The position numbers were made by a program, and so were the translations under genes. 64,000 bases of DNA from Candidatus Contendibacter sp. (GTDB taxonomy: Bacteria > Pseudomonadota > Gammaproteobacteria > Competibacterales > Competibacteraceae): the NCBI GenBank assembly GCA_029624765.1, contig JARSSO010000036.1:1-64000 (forward strand). Direction: 5' to 3'. The first letter of the stretch is position 1; every line of letters starts with the position of its first letter. Under the pieces are notes generated by a model. The model had not been told where the DNA came from, searched no databases, and worked only from the letters and a program-made list of their open reading frames with translations. Below, in pieces: positions 9,038-18,741 of this stretch.

Positions 9038-9847
9038 GTGGCGAGTAGTGTCGTGGGGCATATCCTGATTCGAGATGTTTGCAAGTCGTACAGGAACCGG
9101 CGGATCACGCGGCGCGGGTCGCGCGATCCGTATCAACCCGGCGAAACGATGCGGATTCTAGATCACATTAATCTCGAATTTTGCGAAGGCGAGATGGTGT
9201 GCCTGCTGGGGCCTTCCGGCTGCGGTAAATCGACCCTGCTGCGCCTGATCGCGGGATTCGATATGACCACCGCTGGCGAGGTGGTGATTGACGGTAGAAA
9301 AGTGGTCGGCCCCAGCCCGAATCATATCTTCGTTTTTCAGCACAGCGGCCTGCTGCCCTGGATGACGGTCTGGCAAAACGTCGAGCTTGGCGTGCGTAAT
9401 GTGGAGGATCTTCGAACCAGACAGGAAAAGGTCCAGGAGAACATCGACATGGTCGATTTGACGGATTTCGAGCAGCATTATCCCCATCAGTTGTCCGGAG
9501 GAATGAAACGCCGCGCGGAACTGGCCAGGGCGCTGGCCGCCAATCCGGATGTGCTGATCATGGACGAGCCCTTCAATGGCCTTGATTTCCTGAGCCATAT
9601 GCGGATTCGCGAGGAAATCGTCAATATGCACGAACTGTTGCGCAAGACCACGCTGGTGGTCACCCACGATATCGACGACGCCCTGTTGATGGGAGACCGG
9701 ATCGTGGTCATGGGCGGCAGACCCGCTCAGATCAAATTGAATCGTCAACTCGATTTTCCGCATCCGCGCGATCCCAAGAAGAATGCCGCGCTGGGCGACT
9801 TGCGGGATGAGTTGTTCCTGATGCTTGGGGTGAGTTATGCCGTATGA
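9038..9847 (+). CDS. ABC transporter ATP-binding protein, NitT/TauT family
   Basis: 269 aa ATPase. Walker A is GPSGCGKST, the Q-loop lies in VFQHSGLLPW, the signature is LSGGMKRRAELARAL, Walker B is VLIMDEPF and the switch His is in VVTHDIDDA. All catalytic motifs are intact. Compared with SsuB/TauB relatives it carries a basic insert (RNRRITRRGSRDPYQPGE) near residues 19-37, before Walker A. Its start is GTG 9038. The 3' end overlaps the binding-protein gene by 11 bases, so translation is probably coupled. It powers the permease encoded just upstream. Confidence 0.9.
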   Translation: MASSVVGHILIRDVCKSYRNRRITRRGSRDPYQPGETMRILDHINLEFCEGEMVCLLGPSGCGKSTLLRLIAGFDMTTAGEVVIDGRKVVGPSPNHIFVFQHSGLLPWMTVWQNVELGVRNVEDLRTRQEKVQENIDMVDLTDFEQHYPHQLSGGMKRRAELARALAANPDVLIMDEPFNGLDFLSHMRIREEIVNMHELLRKTTLVVTHDIDDALLMGDRIVVMGGRPAQIKLNRQLDFPHPRDPKKNAALGDLRDELFLMLGVSYAV

Positions 9848-10886
9848 ATGGATCCGCCACTGGCGTCGCCTGCCGCTAACCTGGCGTGTTGCCGTCGTCG
9901 TTGCCGGTTGGTTGATTCTCATTTCCGCGTTGCACCATGGGCTTAATGTGGAGCGTGGTCATAGGAAGGTGGTGCGGTTGGGCTATATGCCGGTGATCAG
10001 CAATCTGGCAGCGCCGTTGCTGGATTACGCCAGCCGGAACCATGGAGCGGTGCAACTTCAGGCGCTGAAATTCTCCTCTTTCGCGGAGTTGGGGGAAGCA
10101 CTGCGCAACGATCAGATTGAAGCCGCTTTCATGATCGCGCCCCTGGCCATCGTGCTCCGGCAGCAGGGAGAAGATGTCAAACTGGTTTATATCGGCAATC
10201 GCCACGAAAGCACGCTGGTCGCCAGGAAGGATTTACACGCCACCACGCTGAATGATCTGGTTGGCAAAACCGTCGCTGTTCCCTTGCGCTATTCGGGGCA
10301 TAACCTCGGTGTGCGTCGGCTGATGGAGGAACGCGGGCTGGTCGATAAGATCAAGGTGGTCGAAATGAATCCCCCGGACATGGCGGCGTCCTTGGCCGCC
10401 GGTTCCCTGGACGCCTATTTCGTGGGAGAGCCATTCGCGGCCAAGACTCTGAAAAGCGGCGATGCCAGTCGGATTTATTATGTCGAGGAGGTGTGGCCGA
10501 ATTTTATTTGCAATCTGACCGTGGTCAACCAAAAGCTGATTCGGGAAGAGCCGGCTGTCGTAAAGCTACTGGTCGAAGGCGCCGCCCGTTCCGGCATCTG
10601 GGCGGCGAAGAACACCCAGGCAGCCGCCAGGATTGCCGGGCAATACTGGAACCAGCCGGTTGAATTGGTTGAATACGCGCTTTCGACTCCTCCCAACCGA
10701 ATTCGTTACGACCAGTTCGTGCCCAAGGATGAAGAGATGCAACGGATGGCCGATTTGATGGTGCATTTTGGGTTGCTCACCAGTGGCGACATTACCGGCC
10801 TGGTGGAGGATCGGTTTGCGAAAGCGGCCGATCTGAGTGAAGTGACCGATATCGAGAGCATACTCCGACCGGTTGACTTGAAATGA
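9837..10886 (+). CDS. anchored ABC substrate-binding protein, NMT1/SsuA-like
   Basis: 349 aa. A single hydrophobic segment at residues 15-33 acts as an uncleaved anchor or signal peptide. The rest is a periplasmic-binding fold of the SsuA/NMT1 class: VRLGYMPVISNLAAPLLDY, then the hinge segments LNDLVGKTVAVPLRYSGHN and AAGSLDAYFVGEPFAA. These proteins capture small organic or inorganic anions. The gene overlaps the ATPase gene and closes the operon that started with the chemosensory genes. The binding protein could present ligand to the MCP as well as to the permease; that is inference from gene order. I could not identify a substrate. Confidence 0.85.
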   Translation: MPYEWIRHWRRLPLTWRVAVVVAGWLILISALHHGLNVERGHRKVVRLGYMPVISNLAAPLLDYASRNHGAVQLQALKFSSFAELGEALRNDQIEAAFMIAPLAIVLRQQGEDVKLVYIGNRHESTLVARKDLHATTLNDLVGKTVAVPLRYSGHNLGVRRLMEERGLVDKIKVVEMNPPDMAASLAAGSLDAYFVGEPFAAKTLKSGDASRIYYVEEVWPNFICNLTVVNQKLIREEPAVVKLLVEGAARSGIWAAKNTQAAARIAGQYWNQPVELVEYALSTPPNRIRYDQFVPKDEEMQRMADLMVHFGLLTSGDITGLVEDRFAKAADLSEVTDIESILRPVDLK

Positions 10887-10893
10887 CCCTGGT

Positions 10894-11020
10894 TAGTGTC
10901 TGAACGGAAACCTGAAATGTAGGTTGGGCATAAGCGAAGCGTTGCCCAACAGGATCAGGATGTTGGGCTTCGCAAGCTCAGCCCAACCTACTGGGTTTCA
11001 GGGTTTTCGGCCAGACACTA
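10894..11020. repeat. 127-bp nested palindrome, MITE/REP-like
   Basis: The outer arms TAGTGTCTG and CAGACACTA are perfect inverted repeats. Inside, TAGGTTGGGC pairs with GCCCAACCTA, and two further GTTGGGC/GCCCAAC arms surround the centre. The whole block can fold into a long hairpin with a few bulges. No target-site duplication is evident. It lies between the convergent binding-protein and PilZ genes and could also terminate transcription from both sides. Confidence 0.75.
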
Positions 11021-11021
11021 G

Positions 11022-11453
11022 TTATCGGGCCAGGTAATCGGCCATGTTTTCCAGATACTTTTTGAGGGCGTTGTACTCATCCTCGTAGATATCCAGGAAT
11101 TTCACGCCGATTTCATGTCCATTGCCGTCGGGCGATGGATTGGTCCAGACGACTTCAGCAATCACGGTCAGAGGAGTGGTGGCTACGGTTCCAGCCGAGT
11201 CGTCGACGATCGCGGCGACGTTTTTGAGGTACCGTCGCCAGCCTTTCAGATTTATTTTAAAGCTCAGCCGGGTTCCAGGCTCATAGGCGTTGGCAACGAT
11301 AAGACCAATTCCGCCTTTAGCTATGTTTTTCAAGGCGCCAAACTCTTCTTTCTCCGTCGAAATGGGATATTCAAGTTTGGCGAGTGTGACGTCGGCTTCC
11401 TTGGGAAGGCGTGGGAAGTCGCGTTTGTCATGGTCGGTTGTTATTTGGGTCAT
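11022..11453 (-). CDS. PilZ-domain protein, putative c-di-GMP receptor
   Basis: 143 aa, a stand-alone PilZ domain. The first c-di-GMP binding motif RxxxR is present (RDFPR, residues 11-15). The second motif, normally D/N-x-S-x-x-G, reads NIAKGG, so Ala replaces Ser. Later strands such as ELGVKF-type segments are represented by EIGVKFLDI. It is transcribed towards the chemosensory/ABC operon and may link c-di-GMP to that array or to surface motility, which is inference. Weaker binding is possible because of the Ser loss. The family call is good; the function is general. Confidence 0.75.
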   Translation of the reverse strand: MTQITTDHDKRDFPRLPKEADVTLAKLEYPISTEKEEFGALKNIAKGGIGLIVANAYEPGTRLSFKINLKGWRRYLKNVAAIVDDSAGTVATTPLTVIAEVVWTNPSPDGNGHEIGVKFLDIYEDEYNALKKYLENMADYLAR

Positions 11454-11582
11454 CGGTTATTCCTCAACTTTGGTAATCGAATTTTACCCATTATATTTCC
11501 ACCATGGAGCGGTTTCAAGAAAGCGCCATTTTCAAAACAATTCGACTGCCAATATATACTGGGTTACAAGTAACTTCGTCGC

Positions 11583-13826
11583 TTAAATCGAACCGCCGAT
11601 ATCCGCGGGGGGTGGTTGCCGGGCCATGGTTTGCACGACCGGACGCAGCGCCAGCCACCATTGTTCCTTGGGTCGCCGGAAGGCCCAGTCAACCATGTCC
11701 GGCATTTGTTTGAGCGGAACGAGGGTAACCTTGCCCTCGACCAGGCCGATGAACACGCTTTCCGCCGAGCCGCGTTCCAGTTGCTGGGTCAGGAAATCGA
11801 TGGAGCGCGCGGCCAGCCGGGTCGCCAGGATACGGTCGTAGGGCGAGGGGTTGCCACCCTGCTGGGTGTGCCCCAGTACCGCCTGGCGCACGTCGAATAA
11901 TTCGTGACCCTCTTCCTCGAACAACCGGCACAGGAAGTCGGTGGTGTAGCGGGGGTTGGCGTATTCGCCGCGGATCGTCAGATAAAGTCGCCGGCCGCCG
12001 CGAAAACTTTCGACCATGCGTTCCACGTCGGCCTGCAGGTCCTTGAGCGTGACGCCTTCCTCGTGAAGGTAGACCCGTTCGGCGCCGCCAGCCAGACCGC
12101 TCATCAACGCCAGATAACCGCAATAGCGACCCATGGTTTCGACCACGAAGCAGCGCCGCGCCGCCATGGCCGACTGCTTGATGCGGTCGAGTCCCTCGAC
12201 GATCACGTTGAGCGCGGTGTCGGCGCCGACGCTCAGCTCCGAGCCGGGCACGTTGTTGTCGATGGTCGCCGGCAGGCAGATCATGGGAATCTTGAAGGCC
12301 GGATAGCGGTCGCGCTCGCTGAGCAGGTAATGCGCCGCCCGGTAGGCCATCCAGCCGCCGATGATCAACAGGCCATCGATGCGGTGATTTTCCAGCGCCC
12401 GCCCCACGGCGTAAAGCTGCTCGACCGTGGGAATCTGCCGGCTGGTGCCCAGCTCGGCGCCGCCCAGACCGGTCCAGCCCTCGACATCGCCCCAGCCCAG
12501 TTCCTCGATCCGGCCATCGATCAGTCCCTGGAAGCTGCCGCGCACTCCCAGCAAAGTATGGCCGCGATCCAGTCCAAGACGCACGGCGGCGCGAGCGGCG
12601 GTGTTCATGCCCGGCGCCAGGCCGCCCGCGTGGATGATCGCCAGCCGGCGGGGGCGGACGGGTGGGGTAACGCTGGGCAATGCCTCAGCCATCCGGTTGA
12701 ATACCTGGAACATTTCGGTGAAGCTGCCGCCCCGCAGAGCCATTGCTCCGGCATAGTCGCGCTCGGCGATCATGCGAGCGACGGTGTGGGTTTGCTCAAC
12801 GCACTGCATCAGTGGGACCTGCTGGATCCGATTGTATCGAATACCGATCAGTTGCGGCTCGCTGTCCGGCGTCGCCGCAAGCACTTCCTCGACAGCGGCG
12901 TAGCCCAGCAGCGTGCTCATCCAGCGGTCGAAGACGCTGGGGGTTCCACCGCGTTGCACATGGCCCAGAATGGTCACGCGGGTGTCCTCGCCCAGCCGTT
13001 CCTCCAGAACCTGGCGCACATAGTCGCAACCGATGGGATTTCCAGCGCGGTCTTGAGCGCCCTCGGCGACCACCACGATGCTGTCGCGGCGACCGGCGGC
13101 CCGCCCGTTGCGCAACAACTCACACATCCGCTCCTCCCAGCCGTCGGACGGCGGGTTCTCCGGGATCAGCACGTAGTCGGTTCCACCGGCGATGGCGCTC
13201 ATCAGCGCCAGGTAGCCGCAGTGTCGACCCATCACCTCGACCACGAAGCTGCGCTGGTGGCTGGCGGCGGTGCTAGTGATCGCGTCGATGGCTTCGACGA
13301 TGCGGTGCAGGGCGGAATCGGCGCCGATGGTCATGTCGGTGCCGACCATGTCATTGTCAATCGATCCGACCAGGCCGGCGATCATCAGGGCCGGATGCCG
13401 CCGGGCGGTGGACTCGTCGATTTCGTTGCGCTGAACCAGTTCCGCCAGCAGCTCCGGCCATTCCCGGCGAAAGGTGTCGGCCCCGGTCAGGCTACCATCG
13501 CCGCCGATGACCACCAGCCGGTCGATCCCGTGTCGCAACAGGTTGCGGGCGGCGCGGCGGCGGCCGTCCCGCTCGCGGAACGCCGGGCAGCGGGCGGTGC
13601 CGATGACGGTGCCACCCCGGTGCAGGATGCTGCCGACATCGTCCCAGGACAGCGGGCGGATGCGGTCGCCGCCGTCGACCATGCCCTGATAGCCTTCGTA
13701 GATGGCGTGAACGGCGGCGCCCCGATGGAGGGCGGCGCGCGCGACGGCGCGCACGGCGGCGTTCATGCCCTGGGCGTCGCCACCGCTGGTCAGGACGCCG
13801 ATGCTTTTGGGCTGAAGGCTGGTCAT
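11583..13826 (-). CDS. double-domain (eukaryote-like) 6-phosphofructokinase
   Basis: 747 aa from the ATG at 13826, about twice the length of normal bacterial PfkA (about 320 aa). Two full PFK domains are fused. The N domain (about residues 5-330) has VLTSGGDAQGMNAAVRAV, GGDGSLTGADTF for ATP, the catalytic Asp in GLVGSIDNDM, and EVMGRHCGYLALMSAIAGG. The C domain (about 370-720) keeps the fold (ETMGRYCGYLALMSGLAGG) but lacks the GGDGS loop (it reads GGWMAY) and has TIDNN, so it is probably regulatory. This division of labour is that of animal and fungal PFK. Many blocks match human muscle PFK as I recall it. The enzyme phosphorylates fructose 6-phosphate in glycolysis. Confidence 0.93.
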   Translation of the reverse strand: MTSLQPKSIGVLTSGGDAQGMNAAVRAVARAALHRGAAVHAIYEGYQGMVDGGDRIRPLSWDDVGSILHRGGTVIGTARCPAFRERDGRRRAARNLLRHGIDRLVVIGGDGSLTGADTFRREWPELLAELVQRNEIDESTARRHPALMIAGLVGSIDNDMVGTDMTIGADSALHRIVEAIDAITSTAASHQRSFVVEVMGRHCGYLALMSAIAGGTDYVLIPENPPSDGWEERMCELLRNGRAAGRRDSIVVVAEGAQDRAGNPIGCDYVRQVLEERLGEDTRVTILGHVQRGGTPSVFDRWMSTLLGYAAVEEVLAATPDSEPQLIGIRYNRIQQVPLMQCVEQTHTVARMIAERDYAGAMALRGGSFTEMFQVFNRMAEALPSVTPPVRPRRLAIIHAGGLAPGMNTAARAAVRLGLDRGHTLLGVRGSFQGLIDGRIEELGWGDVEGWTGLGGAELGTSRQIPTVEQLYAVGRALENHRIDGLLIIGGWMAYRAAHYLLSERDRYPAFKIPMICLPATIDNNVPGSELSVGADTALNVIVEGLDRIKQSAMAARRCFVVETMGRYCGYLALMSGLAGGAERVYLHEEGVTLKDLQADVERMVESFRGGRRLYLTIRGEYANPRYTTDFLCRLFEEEGHELFDVRQAVLGHTQQGGNPSPYDRILATRLAARSIDFLTQQLERGSAESVFIGLVEGKVTLVPLKQMPDMVDWAFRRPKEQWWLALRPVVQTMARQPPPADIGGSI

Positions 13827-13908
13827 GGTCGAATTTCCCCCGCTGGATCGAATGTTGGACGGACTAACCGATGTGGGCGCCGCTGAAAGAAATTGTAATC
13901 CATGGTCC

Positions 13909-13944
13909 ACGGAAGACACGGAAGACACGGAAGACACGGAAAGG
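13909..13944. repeat. tandem 9-bp repeat (ACGGAAGAC x3 plus a variant)
   Basis: Three exact head-to-tail copies of ACGGAAGAC are followed by the variant ACGGAAAGG. The block sits in the gap between the PFK start and the 3' end of the maf-type gene. It may be a slippage-prone spacer; I see no coding role. Confidence 0.7.
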
Positions 13945-14000
13945 CTGGTTCTCCATTGACGGCTTCCGTGGTGTTGCCTGGAATCGTCGCGCGCCGCCGG

Positions 14001-14600
14001 TTACAACACCGCCACTCCCGCCGCTTCCAGCATTCGAGTCAGCCGGATCAACGGCAGGCCGATCAGGCTGGTGGGGTCGTCGCCTTCCAGCCGTTCGAAC
14101 AGCGCGATGCCGAGCCCCTCGGATTTAAAGCCGCCCGCGCATTGATAAGGCCGTTCCCGTCGCAGGTAACGGTCGATCATTTCCGCCGTCAACGATCGGA
14201 ACACGACCTGGAACGGTTCGACCATCGTCCAGCATTGGTCGCTGGCGCCGTCGAGCAGGCACAAGCCGGTATAAAAAATCACGGTCCGGCCCGAGGCGCG
14301 TCGCAACTGCGTTGTCGCTTCTTGATGATTGCCCGGTTTGCCGATGATCGCGCCATCCAGCACCGCTGCCTGGTCCGAACCGATGATCAGCGCCGCCGGT
14401 TCGCGGCGGGCGACCGCCCGTGCCTTGCGTTCGGCCAGCCGTGCGGTCAGCGTCGGCGCATCCTCGCCGGGCCAGGGGGATTCGTCGACGTCGGGCGCCT
14501 GCGTGGAGAAGGGCAGTCCAAGCCGCGCAAGCAGCTCGCGACGAAACGGCGAGGTGGAAGCCAGAACCAGGCGGCGACCGTCGGGGAGGGTTTCGGGCAT
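14001..14600 (-). CDS. Maf/YceF-type nucleotide pyrophosphatase
   Basis: 199 aa. The Maf signature [19 protein letters not shown] opens the protein, followed by [10 protein letters not shown] and the [16 protein letters not shown] segment that is typical of the YceF subgroup, which hydrolyses 7-methyl-GTP and related modified nucleotides. The usual start for the family lies a few residues before the LVLASTSP motif, which favours ATG 14600; an in-frame ATG at 14645 is a possible longer alternative. It is divergent from yceD, and yceF next to yceD-rpmF-plsX is a common gammaproteobacterial arrangement, supporting the assignment. Confidence 0.88.
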   Translation of the reverse strand: MPETLPDGRRLVLASTSPFRRELLARLGLPFSTQAPDVDESPWPGEDAPTLTARLAERKARAVARREPAALIIGSDQAAVLDGAIIGKPGNHQEATTQLRRASGRTVIFYTGLCLLDGASDQCWTMVEPFQVVFRSLTAEMIDRYLRRERPYQCAGGFKSEGLGIALFERLEGDDPTSLIGLPLIRLTRMLEAAGVAVL

Positions 14601-14705
14601 GGCGAGCGCTCGATGGATCGATGGGTCGATGGAAATTGCGGTCATTGTGCGGAATGTGGCCTTGTTTTGACAGCAATCCGGCGCGTCTATATCATTTCGC
14701 GCCTT

Positions 14706-15227
14706 ATGTGGGCTCCGTCGCTTCCCAACAAGGTCGATCCTTGGCGTCTGGCCGCCGAGAGTGGGCGGCTGAATGGCGCGTTGACGCTGGCGACGTTGCC
14801 GCGCCTGGCGGCCGTGCTGAATCGGGCCGATGGCGTGGCCAACGTCGCGCTGCTGGCGGGCGTCGACCAACGGGGTGTCCGCTTTATCGAGGGTACCGTG
14901 CGAACCGAGGTCGAACTGATCTGCCAACGCTGCCTGGGCGTATTGCGGTTGCCGCTGGAAGCGGTCGTCAGCCTGGGTTTGGCGCGGAACGAGGCCGAAG
15001 CCGACCGGTTGCCCGAGGAATACGAACCGCTGTTGGTTGCCGAGGGCGTCATTGGCGTCGCCGATCTGGTGGAGGACGAATTGTTGCTGGCCTTGCCGCT
15101 AATTCCCCGGCACGAGGATGCGCGCGACTGCCAGGCCGACGGTTATCGGACGCCCGCTGGGGGGGAGCACGATCCACCCTCGGCGACATGGGCGTCCCTG
15201 TTACGAGATTTTCCCAGGAGTCATTAA
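14706..15227 (+). CDS. yceD: YceD/DUF177 family protein
   Basis: 173 aa. The DUF177 core is visible: [19 protein letters not shown] with the paired cysteines, then EEYEPLL and [17 protein letters not shown]. The family is a conserved partner of the rpmF gene and has been linked to 23S rRNA metabolism in bacteria and plastids. The start at ATG 14706 is supported by the typical N-terminal length. The stop is followed within 2 bases by the rpmF start, a conserved operon junction. The exact biochemical role is not shown by the sequence. Confidence 0.88.
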   Translation: MWAPSLPNKVDPWRLAAESGRLNGALTLATLPRLAAVLNRADGVANVALLAGVDQRGVRFIEGTVRTEVELICQRCLGVLRLPLEAVVSLGLARNEAEADRLPEEYEPLLVAEGVIGVADLVEDELLLALPLIPRHEDARDCQADGYRTPAGGEHDPPSATWASLLRDFPRSH

Positions 15228-15229
15228 GC

Positions 15230-15424
15230 ATGGCTGTACAGAAAAGCCGCAAAAGTCCTTCCAGGCGTGGCATGCGCCGCGCCCACGACGCTTTGACCGC
15301 CCCCACGCTGTCGACGGATCGCACCTCCGGGGAATTGCACCGCCGCCACCACGTCACTCCAAACGGTTATTATCGGGGTCGTCAGGTCATCACCCAGCCG
15401 GTGGTCGACGAGAGCGAGGATTGA
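15230..15424 (+). CDS. rpmF: 50S ribosomal protein L32
   Basis: 64 aa, normal length. It opens with the family-typical [20 protein letters not shown] and contains [18 protein letters not shown]. Gammaproteobacterial L32 without zinc-binding cysteines is common, and none are seen here. A CAGGAG site lies just upstream of the ATG. It is the second gene of the yceD-rpmF-plsX-fab operon, which ties ribosome and membrane-lipid synthesis together. Confidence 0.97.
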   Translation: MAVQKSRKSPSRRGMRRAHDALTAPTLSTDRTSGELHRRHHVTPNGYYRGRQVITQPVVDESED

Positions 15425-15491
15425 GCGTCGCGCCCCACGCCCCGGTTCCCCTGTTTTTTCCGACCCCGCCCATGACGCCTGTTTCGTTCCC

Positions 15492-16516
15492 ATGACCCGG
15501 CCGCTCACCATCGCCCTGGATGGCATGGGCGGCGATATCGGTCCCGACGTGGTTGTGCCGGCCGCTCTCCGCGTACTGAAAACCGCCACCGAGGCGATGC
15601 GCCTGATTCTGGTGGGCCAGGAGGATATTCTGTCGGCCCGGCTGACCCAGCTCAAGGCCAAGGACCATCCCGGCATCGTCATTCGCCACGCCTCGCAATT
15701 GGTCAACATGGACGAATCGCCCGCGCAGGCGCTGCGGGTCAAGAAGGATTCCTCGATGCGGGTGGCGATCAACCTGGTCAAGCAGGGCGAGGCCAACGCC
15801 TGCGTCAGCGCCGGCAACACGGGCGCGCTGATGGCGACCGCCCGTTTCGTCCTCAAGACTCTGCCCGGCATCGACCGTCCCGCCATCTGTACCACGTTGC
15901 CCACCGTCCGCGGCCATACCCGGGTGCTGGACCTGGGCGCCAACGTGGACAGCAAGGCCGAACACCTGCTGCAATTCGCGGTCATGGGTTCGGTGCTGGC
16001 CGAGGTGAACGGCATTCGCCGACCGCGCGTGGGTTTGCTGAACATCGGCGAGGAAGACATCAAGGGCAACGAGCAGGTCAAGGACGCCGCCCAGTTGCTG
16101 GCCGCCAGCGATCTCAATTACATCGGATTCGTCGAGGGCGACGGTGTTTATCTGGACGAGGTCGACGTGGTGGTCTGCGACGGTTTCGTCGGCAACGTCG
16201 CGCTCAAAAGCAGCGAGGGCGTGGCCAAGCTCATCCGCCATTACCTGACCCAGGAATTCAAGCGAAACCCGCTGACCCGCCTGGCCGGTCTGGTCGCCCT
16301 GCCGGTATTGCGCGCCTTCCGCCGCCGGATCGATCCCCGCCGTTACAACGGCGCCAGCCTGCTGGGTTTGCAGGGCATCGTGGTCAAGAGCCATGGCGGC
16401 GCCGACGCCTTGGCGTTCGCCAACGCCATCCAGGTAGCGGTATTGGAAGCTCAACAAGCGGTGCCTCAACGCATCGACGCCCATCTGGCCGCCCTTCACG
16501 CCGCGAGGCAAGCGCT

Positions 16517-16520
<4 letters not shown>
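15492..16520 (+). CDS. plsX: phosphate acyltransferase PlsX
   Basis: 342 aa, full length. PlsX converts acyl-ACP to acyl-phosphate, the substrate for PlsY in phosphatidic acid synthesis; plsY is also in this window at 46.3 kb. The opening [20 protein letters not shown], the segment [15 protein letters not shown] and the later [14 protein letters not shown] are diagnostic. It lies 67 bases after rpmF, and its stop overlaps the TTG start of fabH (TTGA), so the two are translationally coupled. Confidence 0.97.
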
Positions 16521-17485
<965 letters not shown>

Positions 17486-17504
17486 ACGTGAGGAAGGGTT
17501 CACG

Positions 17505-18251
17505 ATGACGATGTTGGGCAACGAAATCGCCCTGGTGACCGGAGCCAGTCGCGGCATCGGCCAGGCCATCGCCCGCGAGCTGGGCCGGCGCGGCGCGACC
17601 GTGATCGGCACCGCGACCACCGATGCTGGCGCGGAGGCGATTACCCAGGATTTGCGCGAGCACGATCTCAAGGGCCGTGGCCTGCGGCTGGACGTGACCG
17701 ATCCGGCCTCGATCGAGGCGACGCTGAAAGCGGTGACCCAGGAGTTCGGCCCGCCGAGCATTCTGGTCAACAACGCCGGCATTGCCCGGGATAACCTGCT
17801 CCTGCGGATGAAGGACGAGGAATGGGCGGCGATTCTCGACGCCAACCTGACGTCGGTCTATCGAATGAGCAAGGCCGTCCTGCGCGGGATGATGAAAGCC
17901 CAGCGCGGGCGTATCATCAGCATCACCTCGATCGTGGGGGCCACCGGCAATCCGGGCCAGGCCAACTATGCGGCGGCCAAGGCGGGGATCGTCGGTTTCA
18001 CCAAATCGCTGGCGCGCGAGATCGGTTCGCGCAACATCACCGTCAACGCGGTCGCGCCGGGAGCCATCACCACCGACATGACCCGGGACATGCCGGAAAC
18101 GCAACGCCAGGCGGTGCTCGCCAGCATTCCGCTGCAACGGCTGGGCGAACCCCGGGACGTCGCCAATGCCGTGGCGTTTCTGGCTTCGCCGGAAGCGGCT
18201 TACATCACCGGCGAGACCCTGCATGTCAACGGTGGAATGTACATGGCTTGA
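17505..18251 (+). CDS. fabG: 3-oxoacyl-ACP reductase
   Basis: 248 aa SDR enzyme that reduces 3-oxoacyl-ACP with NADPH. The cofactor loop is TGASRGIGQAIA, the NNAG motif is VNNAGIARDN, and the catalytic Ser-Tyr-Lys are in ISITSIVG and NYAAAKAG. The protein ends in the canonical TGETLHVNGGMYMA. A GAGGAAGG site precedes the ATG. It follows fabH by 19 bases and precedes acpP, so the core elongation set is present except fabD. Confidence 0.96.
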   Translation: MTMLGNEIALVTGASRGIGQAIARELGRRGATVIGTATTDAGAEAITQDLREHDLKGRGLRLDVTDPASIEATLKAVTQEFGPPSILVNNAGIARDNLLLRMKDEEWAAILDANLTSVYRMSKAVLRGMMKAQRGRIISITSIVGATGNPGQANYAAAKAGIVGFTKSLAREIGSRNITVNAVAPGAITTDMTRDMPETQRQAVLASIPLQRLGEPRDVANAVAFLASPEAAYITGETLHVNGGMYMA

Positions 18252-18402
18252 TGGCCGACTGAAGTGGAGGAGCCGCGTCGACGTGCCAGTGGTTGACAAG
18301 GGGGGGCCGGAAACCGCGCCCAGTTTGTGGTACTGTCACCAAGATTTCGCCCGCCGTGATAAAGTGGGCGCGGATTGAAACACAACGAGGAAGCAAGCGA
18401 TC

Positions 18403-18648
18403 ATGACCGACATCAGCAACATTGAAGCCCGCGTCAAGAAAATCATCATCGAGCAGTTGGGGGTGAAGGAGGAACAGGTCACCAACGAAGCCTCTTTCGT
18501 CGAGGACCTCGGCGCCGATTCCCTGGATACCGTCGAACTGGTGATGGCCCTGGAAGAAGAGTTCGAACTGGAGATTCCCGACGAGGATGCCGAAAAGATC
18601 ACGACGGTGCAGCAGGCGATTGACTACATCGCAACGCACCTCGGTTGA
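18403..18648 (+). CDS. acpP: acyl carrier protein
   Basis: 81 aa, acidic, normal length. The phosphopantetheine Ser is in the universal motif [18 protein letters not shown]. It carries the growing acyl chain for FabH, FabG, FabA, FabB and FabF, all encoded in this window. An AACGAGGAAG ribosome site precedes the ATG. The 151-base gap upstream of the gene, unusual in this tight operon, probably holds its own promoter, although I could not pair convincing -35 and -10 boxes there. Confidence 0.98.
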   Translation: MTDISNIEARVKKIIIEQLGVKEEQVTNEASFVEDLGADSLDTVELVMALEEEFELEIPDEDAEKITTVQQAIDYIATHLG

Positions 18649-18741
18649 AGGTGTCCATTCCGCGCGAATCCCAACCCGCCGCGATCGCCCGCCAGGGGTC
18701 GCGGCCTTGTTTTGTCAGCCTGGCGCAGTGAGGGGTGTTTC

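Noticed and set aside
11115..11573. 152-codon plus-strand frame opposite the PilZ gene
   Set aside because: Antisense to a recognised domain, no ribosome site, no recognisable motif.
13902..14705. Extension of the yceD frame far upstream
   Set aside because: It overlaps the antisense maf-type gene and the 9-bp repeats; YceD homologues start near the ATG at 14706.
18293..18298. TTGACA box upstream of acpP
   Set aside because: A perfect -35 hexamer, but no -10 box at 16-18 bases; not called as a promoter.
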